Positions 13,712-24,509 are shown, numbered from the stretch's first letter. The stretch is 64,000 nucleotides of DNA from Cladocopium goreaui (GCA_947184155.2 CAMXCT020002364.1:31450-95449); one strand, 5' to 3'. Notes: generated by a model from the sequence alone, not told the origin. Translations and numbers: made by a program.

Positions 13712-14690
13712 TCCCCTACTAGATTAAGTGGGGGGGTTGGGTGCCCCCATTTTATAGTACTAAAACGGGGGCACCCATCCCCCCCCGGAGTGGGACCTCT
13801 ATAAAATGGAAACACCCAAGGTCACAAAACAGGTGCACCTCTATAAAATAAGAAAATTATTTGAAAAAGCAAATATTTACAGCTACAAATTTACTGCAAA
13901 ACCCTCCATCACTATAAAATGGGAGGCCCCAACGTACCCTGGAGCCTAGCCTTAAAATGAAGGAACTAGCCAACTTTCTACTATAGAATAGGAACCCCCA
14001 ACCCCCTGTATCTTACAACATCCAAAAATGAATGGTTTTTTGAGGGGTTGGGTGCTCTGATTTTATAGAGATTACATGCCCTTCCTGGTAGGATTTCCTG
14101 GGGTTGGGGGTTTCCATTTTATAGTGCCGCAGCCTTCCCACATCCTCCCACCATCATCGCCCCAAAGACACCACATTTTTCTTTAGCCCGGCACGTCCCA
14201 AAGCCAAGGGATGCTGACACAAAGACCAAGACTTATTTTCTGGTAGTTTTCCATTGGTCCCATGCTGTCCCATGTCCCAAAAGCCAAGGGATGTCGACAA
14301 AAAGACTGGTATCGACGGAGCTGGGTATTTTGGGGCAGCTGGGTATTTTTTTGGGTGGGATGGAGATAGTTTTCCATTTTATAGTGGTCCCATGCTGTCC
14401 TATGTCCTGTCGACAGAGCTGGGTATTTTTGGGGCAGCTGGGTATTTTAGGGTAGGATGGAAAAAAAAATCCATTTTATAGTGGTCCCATGCTGTCCCAT
14501 GTCCCAAAAGCCAAGGGATGTCGACAAAAAGACCAAGCTGGGTATTTTGTTGTGTCGACAGAGCTGGGTACTTTTGGGGCAGCTGGGTGTCTAACGCTTA
14601 CCCAAATGCACCTTCCACAATCCCTACAGTTGCACCGTATAAACGGTTTTCCTCGTTTCTTCCATGTTTTTTTTTCTGTGCTTCTACTCC
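13712..14690. other. Inter-block region with CACTATAAAA motifs and a hairpin
   Basis: No gene is seen. The decamer GGGTGCCCCC at 13739-13748 is exactly inverted at 13767-13776, with a second short inverted match in the loop. The motif CTATAAAATGG or its complement recurs several times. A segment with GTCCCATGCTGTCC is repeated near 14260, 14386 and 14485, next to GCTGGGTATTTTGGGG repeats. Confidence 0.6.
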
Positions 14691-15030
14691 ATAGTGGTCA
14701 CACATCGAAACAGCAAGTTTTCCATTGCTTTTCCATTGTTTCACGCATGCTTTACGCCGTAAACTTTACCAATAATGGTCCCACATCGGAGCCTCAATTT
14801 TACTTGGCATCATTTTACCCTCTCCCTATTCTTTCCACCGTTTCCATTGCTTTCCAATTTTTTTTTCCATTGTTTTATGTCAAAGTCCCTCCTTTTTTCC
14901 ATTGTTGTTCTCATCATTTTCCCCTCCTTTCCCATTTTTTTCCCATTGTTGTCTGTCATATTCCCTCATTTTTTCTACTGTTTTTCTCATCATTTTCCCC
15001 TCCATTGCCAGCATCCCATCTACCCCTATT
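14691..15030. repeat. Spacer segmental duplication, copy 1
   Basis: About 330 bp beginning TAGTGGTCACACATCGAAAC and ending at the leader of satellite block 2. A nearly identical copy lies at 15656-15990, with only a handful of differences. It is T-rich with repeated TTTCCATTG phrases. A stub of the segment (ATGGTCCCACATCGGAGCC) is also found inside blocks 1 and 3. Confidence 0.85.
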
Positions 15031-15655
15031 TTCCACCATACTTTTCACCCAGAGACTCTTCAATACATTTCACCCATATACTTTTCACCCAGAGATTCTT
15101 CACCCAGAAACTCTTCTTGCACAGACTTTTCACCCAGAGACTCTTCACCCAGAAACTCTTCGTGCACATACTTTTCACCCATATACTTTTCTTCTTGCAC
15201 ATACCACCCATATACTTTTCACCCAGAGACTCTTCACCCAGAAACTCTTCTTGCACATACTTTTCACCCATATACTTTTCACCCAGAGACTCTTCACCCA
15301 GAAACTCTTCTTGCACATCCTTTTCACCCATATACTTTTCACCCAGAGACTCTTCACCCAGAAACTCTTCTTGCACATACTTTTCACCCATATACTTTTC
15401 ACCCAGAGACTCTTCACCTAGAAACTCTTCTTGCACATACCTTTCACCCATATACTTTTCACCCAGAGACTCTTCACCCAGAAACTCTTCTTGCTCATAC
15501 TTTTCACCAATATACTTTTCACCCAGAGACTCTTCACCCAGAAACTCTTCTTGCACAGACTTTTCACCCAGAGACTCTTCACCCAGAAACTCTTCTTGCT
15601 CAAACTTTTCACCCATATACTTTTCACCTAGAGACTCTTCACCCAGAAACTCTTC
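15009..15655. repeat. Satellite block 2
   Basis: Same 60-bp and 15-bp architecture as block 1, with more regular 60-bp units, opening with the shared leader at 15009. The block ends abruptly at the second copy of the spacer duplication. Open frames on both strands are a by-product of stop-free units whose length is a multiple of three. Confidence 0.9.
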
Positions 15656-15990
15656 ATAGTGGTCACACATCGAAACAGCAAGTTTTCCATTGCTTTTCCA
15701 TTGTTTCACGCATGCTTTACGCCGTAAACTTTACCAATAATGGTCCCACATCGGAGCCTCAATTTTACTTGGCATCATGTTACCCTCTCCCTATTCTTTC
15801 CACCGTTTCCATTGCTTTCCAATTTTTTTCCCATTGTTATATGTCAAAGTCCCTCCTTTTTTCCATTGTTGTTCTCATCATTTTCCCCTCCTTTCCCATT
15901 TTTTCCCATTGTTGTCTGTCATATTCCCTCATTTTTTCTATTGTTTTTCTCATCATTTTCCCCTCCATTGCCAGCATCCCATCTACCCCT
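15656..15990. repeat. Spacer segmental duplication, copy 2
   Basis: Near-identical to 14691-15030, so spacer plus adjoining satellite was probably copied as a block by unequal exchange or amplification. High identity implies a recent event. No gene is supported. Confidence 0.85.
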
Positions 15991-17108
15991 ATTTTCCACC
16001 ATACTTTCCACCCAGAGACTCTTCAATACATTTCACCCATATACTTTTCACCCAGAGATTCTTCACCCAGAAACTCTTCTTGCACAGACTTTTCACCCAG
16101 AGACTCTTCACCCAGAAACTCTTCGTGCACATACTTTTCACCCATATACTTTTTACCCATATACTTTTCACCCAGAGACTTTTCACCTAGAAACTCTTCT
16201 TGCACATACTTTTCACCCATATACTTTTCACCCAGAGACTCTTCTTGCACATACTTTTCACCCATATACTTTTCACCCAGAGACTCTCCACCCAGAAACT
16301 CTTCTTGCACATACTTTTCACCAATATACTTTTCACCCAGAGACTCTTCCCCTAGAAACTTTTCTTGCACATATTTTTCACCCATATACTTTCACCCAAA
16401 GACTCTTCTTGCACCTACTTTTCACCCATATATTTTTCACCCAGAGACTCTTCACCCAGAAACTCTTCTTGCTCAAACTTTTCACCCATATACTTTTCAC
16501 CTAGAGGCTCTTCACCCAGAAACTCTTACATATAATGGTCCCACATCGGAGCCTCAATTTTGCTTTTCACCCATATACTTTTTACCCATATACTTTTCAC
16601 CCAGAGACTCTTCTTGCACATACTTTTCACCCAGAGACTCTTCACCCAGAAACTCTTCTTGCACATACTTTTCACCAATATACTTTTCACCCAGAGACTC
16701 TTCACCTAGAAACTTTTCTTGCACATTTTTCACCCATATACTTTCACCCAGAAACTCTTCTTGCACATACTTTTCACCCATATAGTTTTCACATCTTTTC
16801 ACCCAGAGACTCTTCACCTAGAAACTCTTCTTGCACATACACTTATACTTTTCACCCAGAGATTCTTCACCCAGAAACTCTTCTTGCACATACTTTTCAC
16901 CCAGAAACTCTTCTTGCACATACTTTTCACCCATATACTTTTTACCCAGAGAATACTTTTCACCCAGAGACTCTTCACCTAGAAACTCTTCTTGCACATA
17001 CTTTTCACCCATATACTTTTCACCCAGAGACTCTGCACCCAGAAACCCTTCTTGCACATACTTTTCACCCATATACTTTTCACCCAGAGACTCTTCACCC
17101 AGAAACCT
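15973..17108. repeat. Satellite block 3
   Basis: Third block of the 15-bp/60-bp satellite, opening with the same leader as blocks 1 and 2. It is more scrambled, with missing monomers and the spacer stub at 16532-16562. It ends at about 17108 in unrelated DNA. Confidence 0.9.
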
Positions 17109-17395
17109 TCATTTTTTTCCAGTGCTTTTCCATAGTTTTGCTCGACATCATTTTCCCGCCCAGATCCACCTCGGAGGGCGGACCAGGGGGGAATCGATAC
17201 CCCAACGTCACCCAATTGCCACCTGGTACATAACCCTAAAAAAGTTTACCTGCGTCCACCTTTTTTACCACCTATTTTCCGCATTTTTATCCCACTTCGG
17301 GCGCTCTGCCCCCAGACCCCCTTAACTCACTTTGTTCGCAAAAATAACTTCGCCTAGCCTAGCGGCTGGCTTTCGTGATCAATCAATAAAGACAG
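17109..17395. other. Intergenic flank of satellite
   Basis: No gene is recognised. The sequence changes from T-rich spacer to mixed composition, including TCGGAGGGCGGACCAGGGGG near 17169. Confidence 0.5.
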
Positions 17396-20308
17396 AGAGA
17401 CCTCGTGAATAGCATCCCAACAAGGCGCCTTGATTTCCTCCAGGACCTGCTCCACCGTGCTTCGAAGGAAGGACTCATCTTGTAGGCGACACAGCAACTT
17501 GTGGTACTCCTTCGCCCGAGTCACATACCCTGAACATACGTGAAAATCAAGTTGATGCATATGATGCATGTTAATGGAAGGACATGGAAGGACATGCACC
17601 AAGTCCAGTTGACAAAGTGTCAGCGATCGCTGCTAGTTTCCTGCAGGTCGGCTTCATCAATGCCATTTCGCATCGCCTCAAAGAGATCCCGAGAAAGCAT
17701 GTCGTGCAAGCCACTTAAAGCCCAATTGGAAACGTCACAACTCAACAGATTTCAACAGGAAGTATTTCATAAATCGGGGTTGCCATTACCGAGGGTATCA
17801 TGTGCCCCAGGTTTTGCTGTACTACAAAAAGCCAGTACACAGCAAGGTGATCCTTACAATCCTTACAGAATAGGGCCTTACAAAACCTTTTGTAGGGATC
17901 ACATGTTCTTGGCTATCTTGGCTTTTGTAAGAGAAATGGTACAGTATCCCCGATTTTCATAAAAGTTTCATAAAGTACAAGTACATCGCAGTTGTGGATC
18001 ATGAGTGGCACCCTGGTTGACACCCCATATTGCTGGCGATTTCATGGTACCAAATACCAATCTTTTTCAGCCAGGTGTTTACACCTGGCAAACCCTTTGG
18101 AGTTGAACATTGAACAGCATCCAGGATATGTAGCAATATTTTTACAACAAACTCATACTCAATTCACCGTTAAATCATCATCATTAATCAAGATATGTAG
18201 ACATATTTTCAAATGTATAACACATATATATATATATATGTATACTATCATTGCATCATAGTTCAGTTTCCCATCTACAGATACTTTTGGAAAATCTTCA
18301 CAATTGCTGGAGAGCTTGCGGAACCTGCTCCAGCAGCTGCTCCATGATCACTGAATCCAACTCCTCCGCCGCCTGCTCCAGACTTGCCTGGAAGCTGTAC
18401 TGTCAATGTTTTCTTTCATGACTGTCATCAGGATGAATAAATGTGTGTGTGTGTGTATTGTATGTTAATAACACTAACATACAATATCATACCGAATATC
18501 GTATATTAGACTATACCTATATATAATATGTAATCAATATGATATATATATAGAGAGAGAGAGAGATCCACCCACATGTTAAAATTCCAATATTAAGTTT
18601 TCTAGCGGGGTCACTATTGAATAAGGGAAGGGCTTCTCATGACAGCCATAAGGAGACACTGGGAACGTAAAAGGCATTTGGCATCATTTGGCAAATAAAA
18701 ACATAGAACCAATGTAAGTGAAAGGATAGTTTGCCAACATTGATGGAGATACAAATGACATCAGTGGCGATTCAGTCACCTTGGGTGTTCCCCTTCCAAT
18801 TGGATATCCCCCAAGTCCAAGGCTTTCAGCGAACGCCTGGAGTCCCCAGCTGTTTAGGATGTGACACTCTTGCGGCCAAAAAGCCAGTAGCTGCAGTTGC
18901 TGAGCATCACTGAATCCTCCAATCACAGACCCAGCCAACTAATCGTAACTAATCCGACTCTTTTTATCTCTTCATAGCCTTTTACTGGTATCTGTCTCTT
19001 TTTGCCAATACGCAGCTACTTGAAGGTCTTGAAGCACAGCTAAATTGTGGGTCCTGTGAAGGTCTGCCGTCGCGAGCTTCTTCTCGACATGCGGAATGGG
19101 GAGGGCCTCATTGGTCGTTTCCAAATCTGGACATCCGGGCGCACACTTCTTTAACTTTGCCTTCAATTTCTCTAGTAGTACAACACCACAGTTCTAGGCC
19201 ATTGTTTTACAAGAGTACCTCCACACAAACGTGCACAAATTGTTGATGGCACTACAGCCAACATATTATGTAAAATTATGCGAACACATACCCTCCCTAA
19301 GCCTATCTAAGTCCGTGGCTTTTTCTCCACTGTCGATTCTTCTGCTGGCTGCGCTGGGGTCGGGGTCGGTGCTGTGGGCTCTTGCGGCTTGACTGGCTGA
19401 GTCTTTGCTGCAACTTGTTCCACCAAACCAGCCATGTCCAACTCGAGCAACCAACCTGGCCACAAATGGTGTAGCGAATCTGTGCAAATCTGGAAGCGCA
19501 GGGGTCGAGAACCAATCTGGAACATAGACAAAGCATGGTCTTATAAAAATATAGATATTGTCAATATTTATCAATCACTCTCTGTGTAAACCATGATTTA
19601 CTGTCAACCTAGCAAATCCCACTCATTCTTGCAAGCCAAGTGGCTTTTCACTTGAAGATTCAGACCTTTCTTTTCAACCTGCGAGCCCGGTGTCGTTGCT
19701 GACAAATTGCTGATCCATTTCACAATCACTCACTTTGCAAAAAACTCAGGCGGCTGCCTCTGCTACAACTCTGGCAAGCGCGTCCGAATCTTCATCATTC
19801 ACAGCAGATTGCAAGGCCTGCAGCGGAGAAGACAATGGGAGGGAAAGCGAAAAGCCAGGCGGCAGCAACTTGTACATGGGGTGATCATATGGGAATGTGC
19901 ACAGTAGGTTGCCTGGCCTGCTTCAAGGGCATCTGCACTTGAAGTGCCTGTACCAGTTTGTTTTTTTTGATTGCATCGTATGCAATCGACGGAAACCGTT
20001 GCTGTAGAGCAGCCAATTCAAGACTTTATCTGTGCCAATGCCAAAAAATTACCCACATCCAAAATAACCAAGGAACCTTGCAACGGCTCCGTAGGTCCAA
20101 TGTTAAGGGCGTCTTGGGCAACTTCAACCCTTCTGCCTTAGTGGAATGTGTGAACATCACCTAACCACACTCCACTTGACAAGGTTGCGACAAGGACGGA
20201 CTCCTGGCACAAAACATCATCATCATCATCATAATCTTCTTCTTCATCATCATCTTCTTCATCTTTTTCATCATCTTCTTCATCACTTGCAAATAGCTCC
20301 AGCGACAT
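17395..20308 (-). CDS. Unidentified acidic, helix-rich protein, multi-exon
   Basis: Not recognised. The likely first exon starts at the ATG at 20306-20308 (MSLELFASDEED) and runs into a long Asp/Glu tract encoded by the GAT/GAA-rich repeat at 20215-20285, then VLCQESVLVATLSSG. Further coding-like minus-strand segments lie near 20010-19925 (ALQQRFPSIAYDAIKKNK), 19822-19753 (ALQSAVNDEDSDALARVV), 19490-19325 (a Pro/Thr/Glu-rich piece), 19170-19025 (Lys-rich), 18400-18300 (EQAAEELDSVIMEQLLEQV), 17720-17630 and 17535-17400 (TRAKEYHKLLCRLQ). Many segments look helical. Exon joints were not proved, and the last segments could belong to another gene. A TA/TG and GA microsatellite lies at 18430-18570. 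The start lies only about 20 bp downstream of the stop of the preceding minus-strand frame. Confidence 0.35.
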
Positions 20309-20328
20309 ATTGAACTAAGCACGCCCAA

Positions 20329-21032
20329 TCACCTATCGAGCCTATCGACACTTAATCTCGCTCTCAAAAGCATGACTAGAGCAACTGCAGATTCTGCGCG
20401 GTCGGCTTCCGGTGAATTGACCCCAGCTGAGCATGTGGCCCTCGCCAAGGCCTTCTCGATCTCCATGGCATCGGTGCTTTTCTCCAAGCGTTCCATGTGT
20501 TCAACACATTGAAGCTCCTGACAGAAGCCCCTTGGATAATGTGTAAAATTGGATGTGTCAGGCTCAAACCACTTCCTACAACAAAAAAACATGATTATCT
20601 TTGCAGAAAACTTAAGATTGCAGACCAAGCCAAAGCTGCTGTGATTTTCCAAAACCTGTTGGTTCCGGCCTTCCGGCGTCTGGTTATCGGATACTCCCCG
20701 TGTCGAGATCTCAAGATTTTGGGTGTGAGACAGCAAGCAGTCCTTCGTCAAGCGCGCCGTGATGGCCTTCCAGGTTGACCCAGACGTTTGAAACGAAAGA
20801 AGCCCCCATTGCTGGAAGGGTTGCAGCGCCGCCTGTGCAGTCTCTCGTAGTCGCTGTGAGCTGGGATAGTTTGGCCTCAGGCTACAGAAATGGGCCAATC
20901 GTGGCAATTCAAAACTTTTGCATGCTGGGCATGCTGTGAACTGATGACCTCCACACGTCCTCTCTGTGTTGCTCTGAGAGTAGAACAATGCCGATTCTGC
21001 CTTCCGGAGTTCTGCCAAGAAGGCTTTGGCCT
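20329..21032 (-). CDS. Unidentified gene, 3' exons
   Basis: Not recognised. An open frame of 229 codons holds two protein-like stretches: one after an AG|G acceptor near 21032 (AKAFLAELRKAESALFYSQ, then a Cys-containing segment) and a terminal stretch ending at the stop at 20329-20331 (ERLEKSTDAMEIEKALARA). The low-complexity middle, with MFFCCRKW-type sequence, is probably an intron. Upstream exons would lie above 21032 but were not identified. It shares the strand of its neighbours. Confidence 0.35.
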
Positions 21033-21429
21033 GACAAGCAAAATATCATAGTCAAATCTCAATCTGCGAAGCAACCTGGAGGCATTGTCGTATTTTAGAG
21101 ATTCAGGTAGCAAGCTTTTTAGGGGGTTCTTTCACTGGCGACTTTCGACACTTGCCAATCGTTTGCATGTGCCCAGATAATTTTTGTGTAATCTTGTGTA
21201 CGCTGAAAAAGTGTGGTAAAATAAATGCCAGTCACAAAAAGGGCAGTGCTGGACATGGTTATATATGGTTATATAGTCGGCACCAGTTCCATCAACCTCC
21301 CATCCCAGCAGCCTCTGACCCAAGCTTGTCGACCAAAACACCCAATCTGCATCCAGCACGTCAGTCCAGAAGCAGGTGCATGAAAAAAAGGGACATGTTT
21401 TGAAATGTCAACAGCATTCAATGACTCTA

Positions 21430-21600
21430 TCAAATATTGAATACAGTATCAAGTACTGTAGACATTCCATGTGTTTATATATACGTATATATATATATAC
21501 ACATACACAAATGTATATATATAATATATATAATTATGTATTGTTGCTATATATATATGTATTGTTGTTATATACTGTTATATATCATATATCCATATGT
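21430..21600. repeat. AT-rich microsatellite stretch
   Basis: TATATA-type runs with ATATGTATTGTTG repeats; low complexity, no gene. Confidence 0.8.
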
Positions 21601-21987
21601 TGCTTGCCGCTAAATCAAAATGTACACATGCAGTCTTCAGCAGGAACGTGCCGTACAGCAAAACGAAAACAAAAGAAGCAAACCCAAGAAACTTACCCGA
21701 AGGAGAAACTTTCACCATACGGGCCTCTCAACATTGGAGCTGTCATCCCAACCCACACGCCTGCAGGGTTGAGGCTCAGCAACTGACCCAAGGAATTATG
21801 TCTAGAGGAATTCGGAAGTATAGCAAGGAAGGCAATGTCTATGATTCAAGGTTCACAATCATTCGCAGCCTCTGTGGCAAAAACCCAGTGAAGAATTTGG
21901 GCAAGACAGATGTGTCATTGGGTCCCTCCCAATTCAAGAGTTGCAGCCAGACTTCACTGCGAGCGTCAGCTTCGTTGCTTTGTGTTA

Positions 21988-22226
21988 CCGGGTTCTTCAA
22001 AAAAATCAGCCATCCACTTGAAACCGCAGAGATACTTTGCTTACCCCCGCAACCCCCAACTTCAATGTTGTGATCGGAAGTGCCGAGCATTATCAACAGA
22101 AATGGCTGTTTTTTTTTGAAGGCCGCCGAGCACAAAATTCAGAAGACAACATTGAATTGGACGGGGGGGACATGACCTCTATGGCGTGGTACTTCATGGG
22201 ATGGCTGTTTTTTTTGAAGAACCCGG
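21988..22226. mobile_element. Miniature inverted-repeat transposon, copy 1
   Basis: The element starts CCGGGTTCTTCAAAAAAA and ends with the inverse, giving terminal inverted repeats of about 28 bp (through CAGCCATCC). It is 239 bp long and flanked by TA on both sides (21986-21987 and 22227-22228), as expected for a Tc1/mariner-type TA target duplication. It has no coding capacity, so it would be non-autonomous. A same-orientation copy with a few differences lies at 24510-24750, so both insertions look young. Confidence 0.85.
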
Positions 22227-22228
22227 TA

Positions 22229-22674
22229 TGTACAGCCCAATTTGTTCCATGGAAAGATCCAAAAGCCGTAACTTTTTTGGATTTCGTTTGGTCTAAAATG
22301 AAAATATGATAAACTCACAAAAGTGGAATTGATAATCCATAGTTTATATATATATATAAATTGCATGAACCCATACCTGCACGTGGCCAACAAAAAATGC
22401 TGCGAGTCATGTACCATCATCGTCCGCAGCTACCCAGGGGACCCAGGACCCTGCAGACCCGGTCGCCACTTGTTTAAGCACGGATCATTCTTACAGAACT
22501 TTTTTTGGTGATGGGTAAATGGTGGATCTGTAGTTGGCTCAAAACTATGGTCAACTGGAGGTGATTTTTTGGATACACCTCTCTTGTTCCATAGGTAAAA
22601 CCAAACCAACTTACCTATCTAGAGGGGCCCTTCCTCTAGGACCTCAACTTTTCCGATCCAATTCCGCTCCGAAC
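22229..22674. other. Intergenic, downstream of RCC1-like gene
   Basis: No gene seen. There is a short TATATA run near 22345. A weak match to the end of the spliced leader near 22530 was rejected. Confidence 0.5.
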
Positions 22675-23841
22675 CTAGGTGAGACGCCGACGCTTGCGAG
22701 TTTCAATGACATCTGCAAGGCTAGCTCCTGGGTTCGCACGGCAGGCTGCGGCCAACAACTGTCCATCGGGTAAAACCACTCGAAGACTTTGGAGTGGAAC
22801 CTTCAATTCATGCGCAATGTGCTTGTGAGTGTTCCAGGCAGGATCAGATGGACTTGCATTCAAGCGCATCACTTCGTCTCCAGTCAAACCAGAGAAAGTC
22901 AGCAGCATAGCATCAGCTTGGCAAGAACAATCTAGTTGCAACACAAAATTTCTACCAACTGACACATCTGCAGCGTACCAAGTCCCCGGAATCCCCGGAT
23001 AAAGAGTCGGAATGTTGCATTGTCCTTGACCGTTCGCTCCGCAAGCCACAGCAACGCCATCACTTCTGAGAAGTACTGTGTGATGCTTGCCGACAGAAAC
23101 CTGGGTATATGAAATTCCGTCATCCAATTGTGGAATGGTGCATTGTCCAAAATCATTCCTTCCGCAACCCACAGCATTGCCATCACTTCTGAGAAGTACT
23201 GTGTGATACACGCTTGAAGAAACCTGGATGTATGTCATTCCATCAGGTAACGGCGGAATGTTGCATTGTCCAAAATCATTCTTTCCGCAAGCCACAGCAT
23301 CGCCATCACTTCTGAGAAGTACTGTGTGATACACGCTTGCAGAAACCTGGGTATATGTCATTCCATCAGGTAACGGCGGAATGTTGCATTCTCCAAAATC
23401 ATTCTTTCCGCAAGCCACAGCGTTGCCATCGCTTCTAAGAAGTACTGTGTGAAAAATGCTTGCAGAAACCTGGGTGTATGTCATTCCATCAGGTAACGGT
23501 GGAATGTCGCATTGTCCAGAATCATCCATTCCGCAAACCACAGCAACGCCATCGCTTCTAAGAAGTACTGTGTGATACATGCCTGCAGAAACCTGGGTGT
23601 ATGTCATTCCATCAGGTAACGGCGGAATGTCGCATTGTTCAAACCAATTCGTTCCGCAAGTCACAGCAACGTCATCACTCCTGAGAAGTACTGTATGAAG
23701 ACTGCCTGCAGAAACCTGCATATATTTTATCCCGTCTTCCAAATGTGGAATGTCGCATTGTCCAAAGTCATTCCTTCCGCAAGCCACAGCATTGCCATCG
23801 CGTCTGAGGAGTACTGTGTGACCGGGGCCGGAAGAAACCAT
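22675..23841 (-). CDS. RCC1-repeat protein with C-terminal ubiquitin-like domain
   Basis: An intronless frame of 388 codons from ATG 23839-23841 to TAG 22675-22677. An in-frame GTG lies 21 nt upstream, directly after a stop, but ATG is preferred because the TAG|G at 23863 looks like a trans-splice acceptor. Residues about 8-300 are seven tandem repeats of about 41 residues with the pattern HTVLLRSDGxAVACGxN, FGQCxIPPLPDG and YTQVSA. Seven repeats fit a closed seven-bladed RCC1-type propeller, though the units are shorter than classical RCC1 repeats. The last 80 residues (from MLLTFSGLTGDEVMRLN to a basic end, RKRRRLT) resemble the divergent ubiquitin-like domains often attached to repeat proteins in Symbiodiniaceae. 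RCC1 propellers usually bind proteins or chromatin; the substrate here is unknown. Adjacent repeats are almost identical at DNA level, implying recent internal duplication. A relict spliced leader upstream and lack of introns suggest a recycled mRNA. Confidence 0.85.
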   Translation of the reverse strand: MVSSGPGHTVLLRRDGNAVACGRNDFGQCDIPHLEDGIKYMQVSAGSLHTVLLRSDDVAVTCGTNWFEQCDIPPLPDGMTYTQVSAGMYHTVLLRSDGVAVVCGMDDSGQCDIPPLPDGMTYTQVSASIFHTVLLRSDGNAVACGKNDFGECNIPPLPDGMTYTQVSASVYHTVLLRSDGDAVACGKNDFGQCNIPPLPDGMTYIQVSSSVYHTVLLRSDGNAVGCGRNDFGQCTIPQLDDGISYTQVSVGKHHTVLLRSDGVAVACGANGQGQCNIPTLYPGIPGTWYAADVSVGRNFVLQLDCSCQADAMLLTFSGLTGDEVMRLNASPSDPAWNTHKHIAHELKVPLQSLRVVLPDGQLLAAACRANPGASLADVIETRKRRRLT

Positions 23842-23862
23842 TGGGAGGTAGAGACTTGGCAC

Positions 23863-23897
23863 CTAGTGGGCCAAACGAATGAGCCAAAACGGCTAAG
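23863..23897 (-). promoter_or_regulatory. Relict spliced leader and trans-splice acceptor
   Basis: Read on the minus strand, 23895-23880 is TAGCCGTTTTGGCTCA, matching 15 of 16 bases of the conserved dinoflagellate spliced-leader core TAGCCATTTTGGCTCA. It is followed at once by CGTTTGGCCCACTAG, which resembles a second, more decayed leader end. The final AG lies at 23864-23863, just 22 nt before the RCC1-like ATG. Genomic leader relicts of this type are a known footprint of mRNAs reverse-transcribed and reinserted in dinoflagellates. Confidence 0.75.
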
Positions 23898-24509
23898 AAA
23901 ATATGCCGTCGTTGGTGTCTACCCTTCGAAGCAAGCGCAGCACACTCTAGGACAAACCTGTTCCTTCAATCTCGACCAGCCGACAACTTGTATGGAAACG
24001 TCCAAATTTCAACAGAGGAATTCGTGGGGTAAACAAATGGCAGTATAGCATAGTATAGCCACGAATAATGGCTACCAACAAACCAAGCATTACGTTGTTG
24101 ATCCCAGATACCTGTGGCCTGCAAAAGAGTTTGTGAGCTCTTAAAATATGAAGAAACCATCTTTGGCAAATGCTCAAAGACCCTGCTTTTGTGACTGAAA
24201 TCCCAGTTTCACTTGGTTGCATTCCAATTGTTGCTCTAGTTCGAAGTTCGTCACCAAATTTTGTTATGCAAATTCCCAGATTCAACCAGTTAAAGGTTGT
24301 TCTGTTCTTGCTGAAATGTTAATGTTTAGTTCTTAGTGGTTGAATCACCATTTTCTGTTGGTGAAATTCACGAACCCGGGAACGCGAAAAAAGTGGCTAC
24401 AGCCCAGAAATTGGCAACTTATGAACCAAGGGCACTGTCTGGGATGCTCCCCATCTAACTCTTTGCAACCCAAAGTGGAGAGTGGGGCAACAAATCCCTC
24501 GTGGAGATA
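23898..24509. other. Intergenic, no recognised gene
   Basis: Only short open frames; nothing recognisable between the relict leader and the second miniature transposon. Confidence 0.5.

Noticed and set aside
11726-13804. A 692-codon plus-strand ORF and many overlapping ORFs on both strands through the satellite
   Set aside because: The repeat unit is a multiple of three and lacks stops in nearly all frames, so open frames carry no coding evidence.
14902-16785. A 627-codon plus-strand ORF
   Set aside because: It runs through two satellite blocks and the duplicated spacer; its length follows from stop-free repeats.
11803-17108. CRISPR-like array of repeats and spacers
   Set aside because: Repeats are contiguous without unique spacers, and the genome is eukaryotic.
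22528-22545. TAGTTGGCTCAA resembling the end of the spliced leader
   Set aside because: Only the last nine bases match, which is expected by chance in a window this size; similar weak matches near 27014 and 45290 were dropped too.
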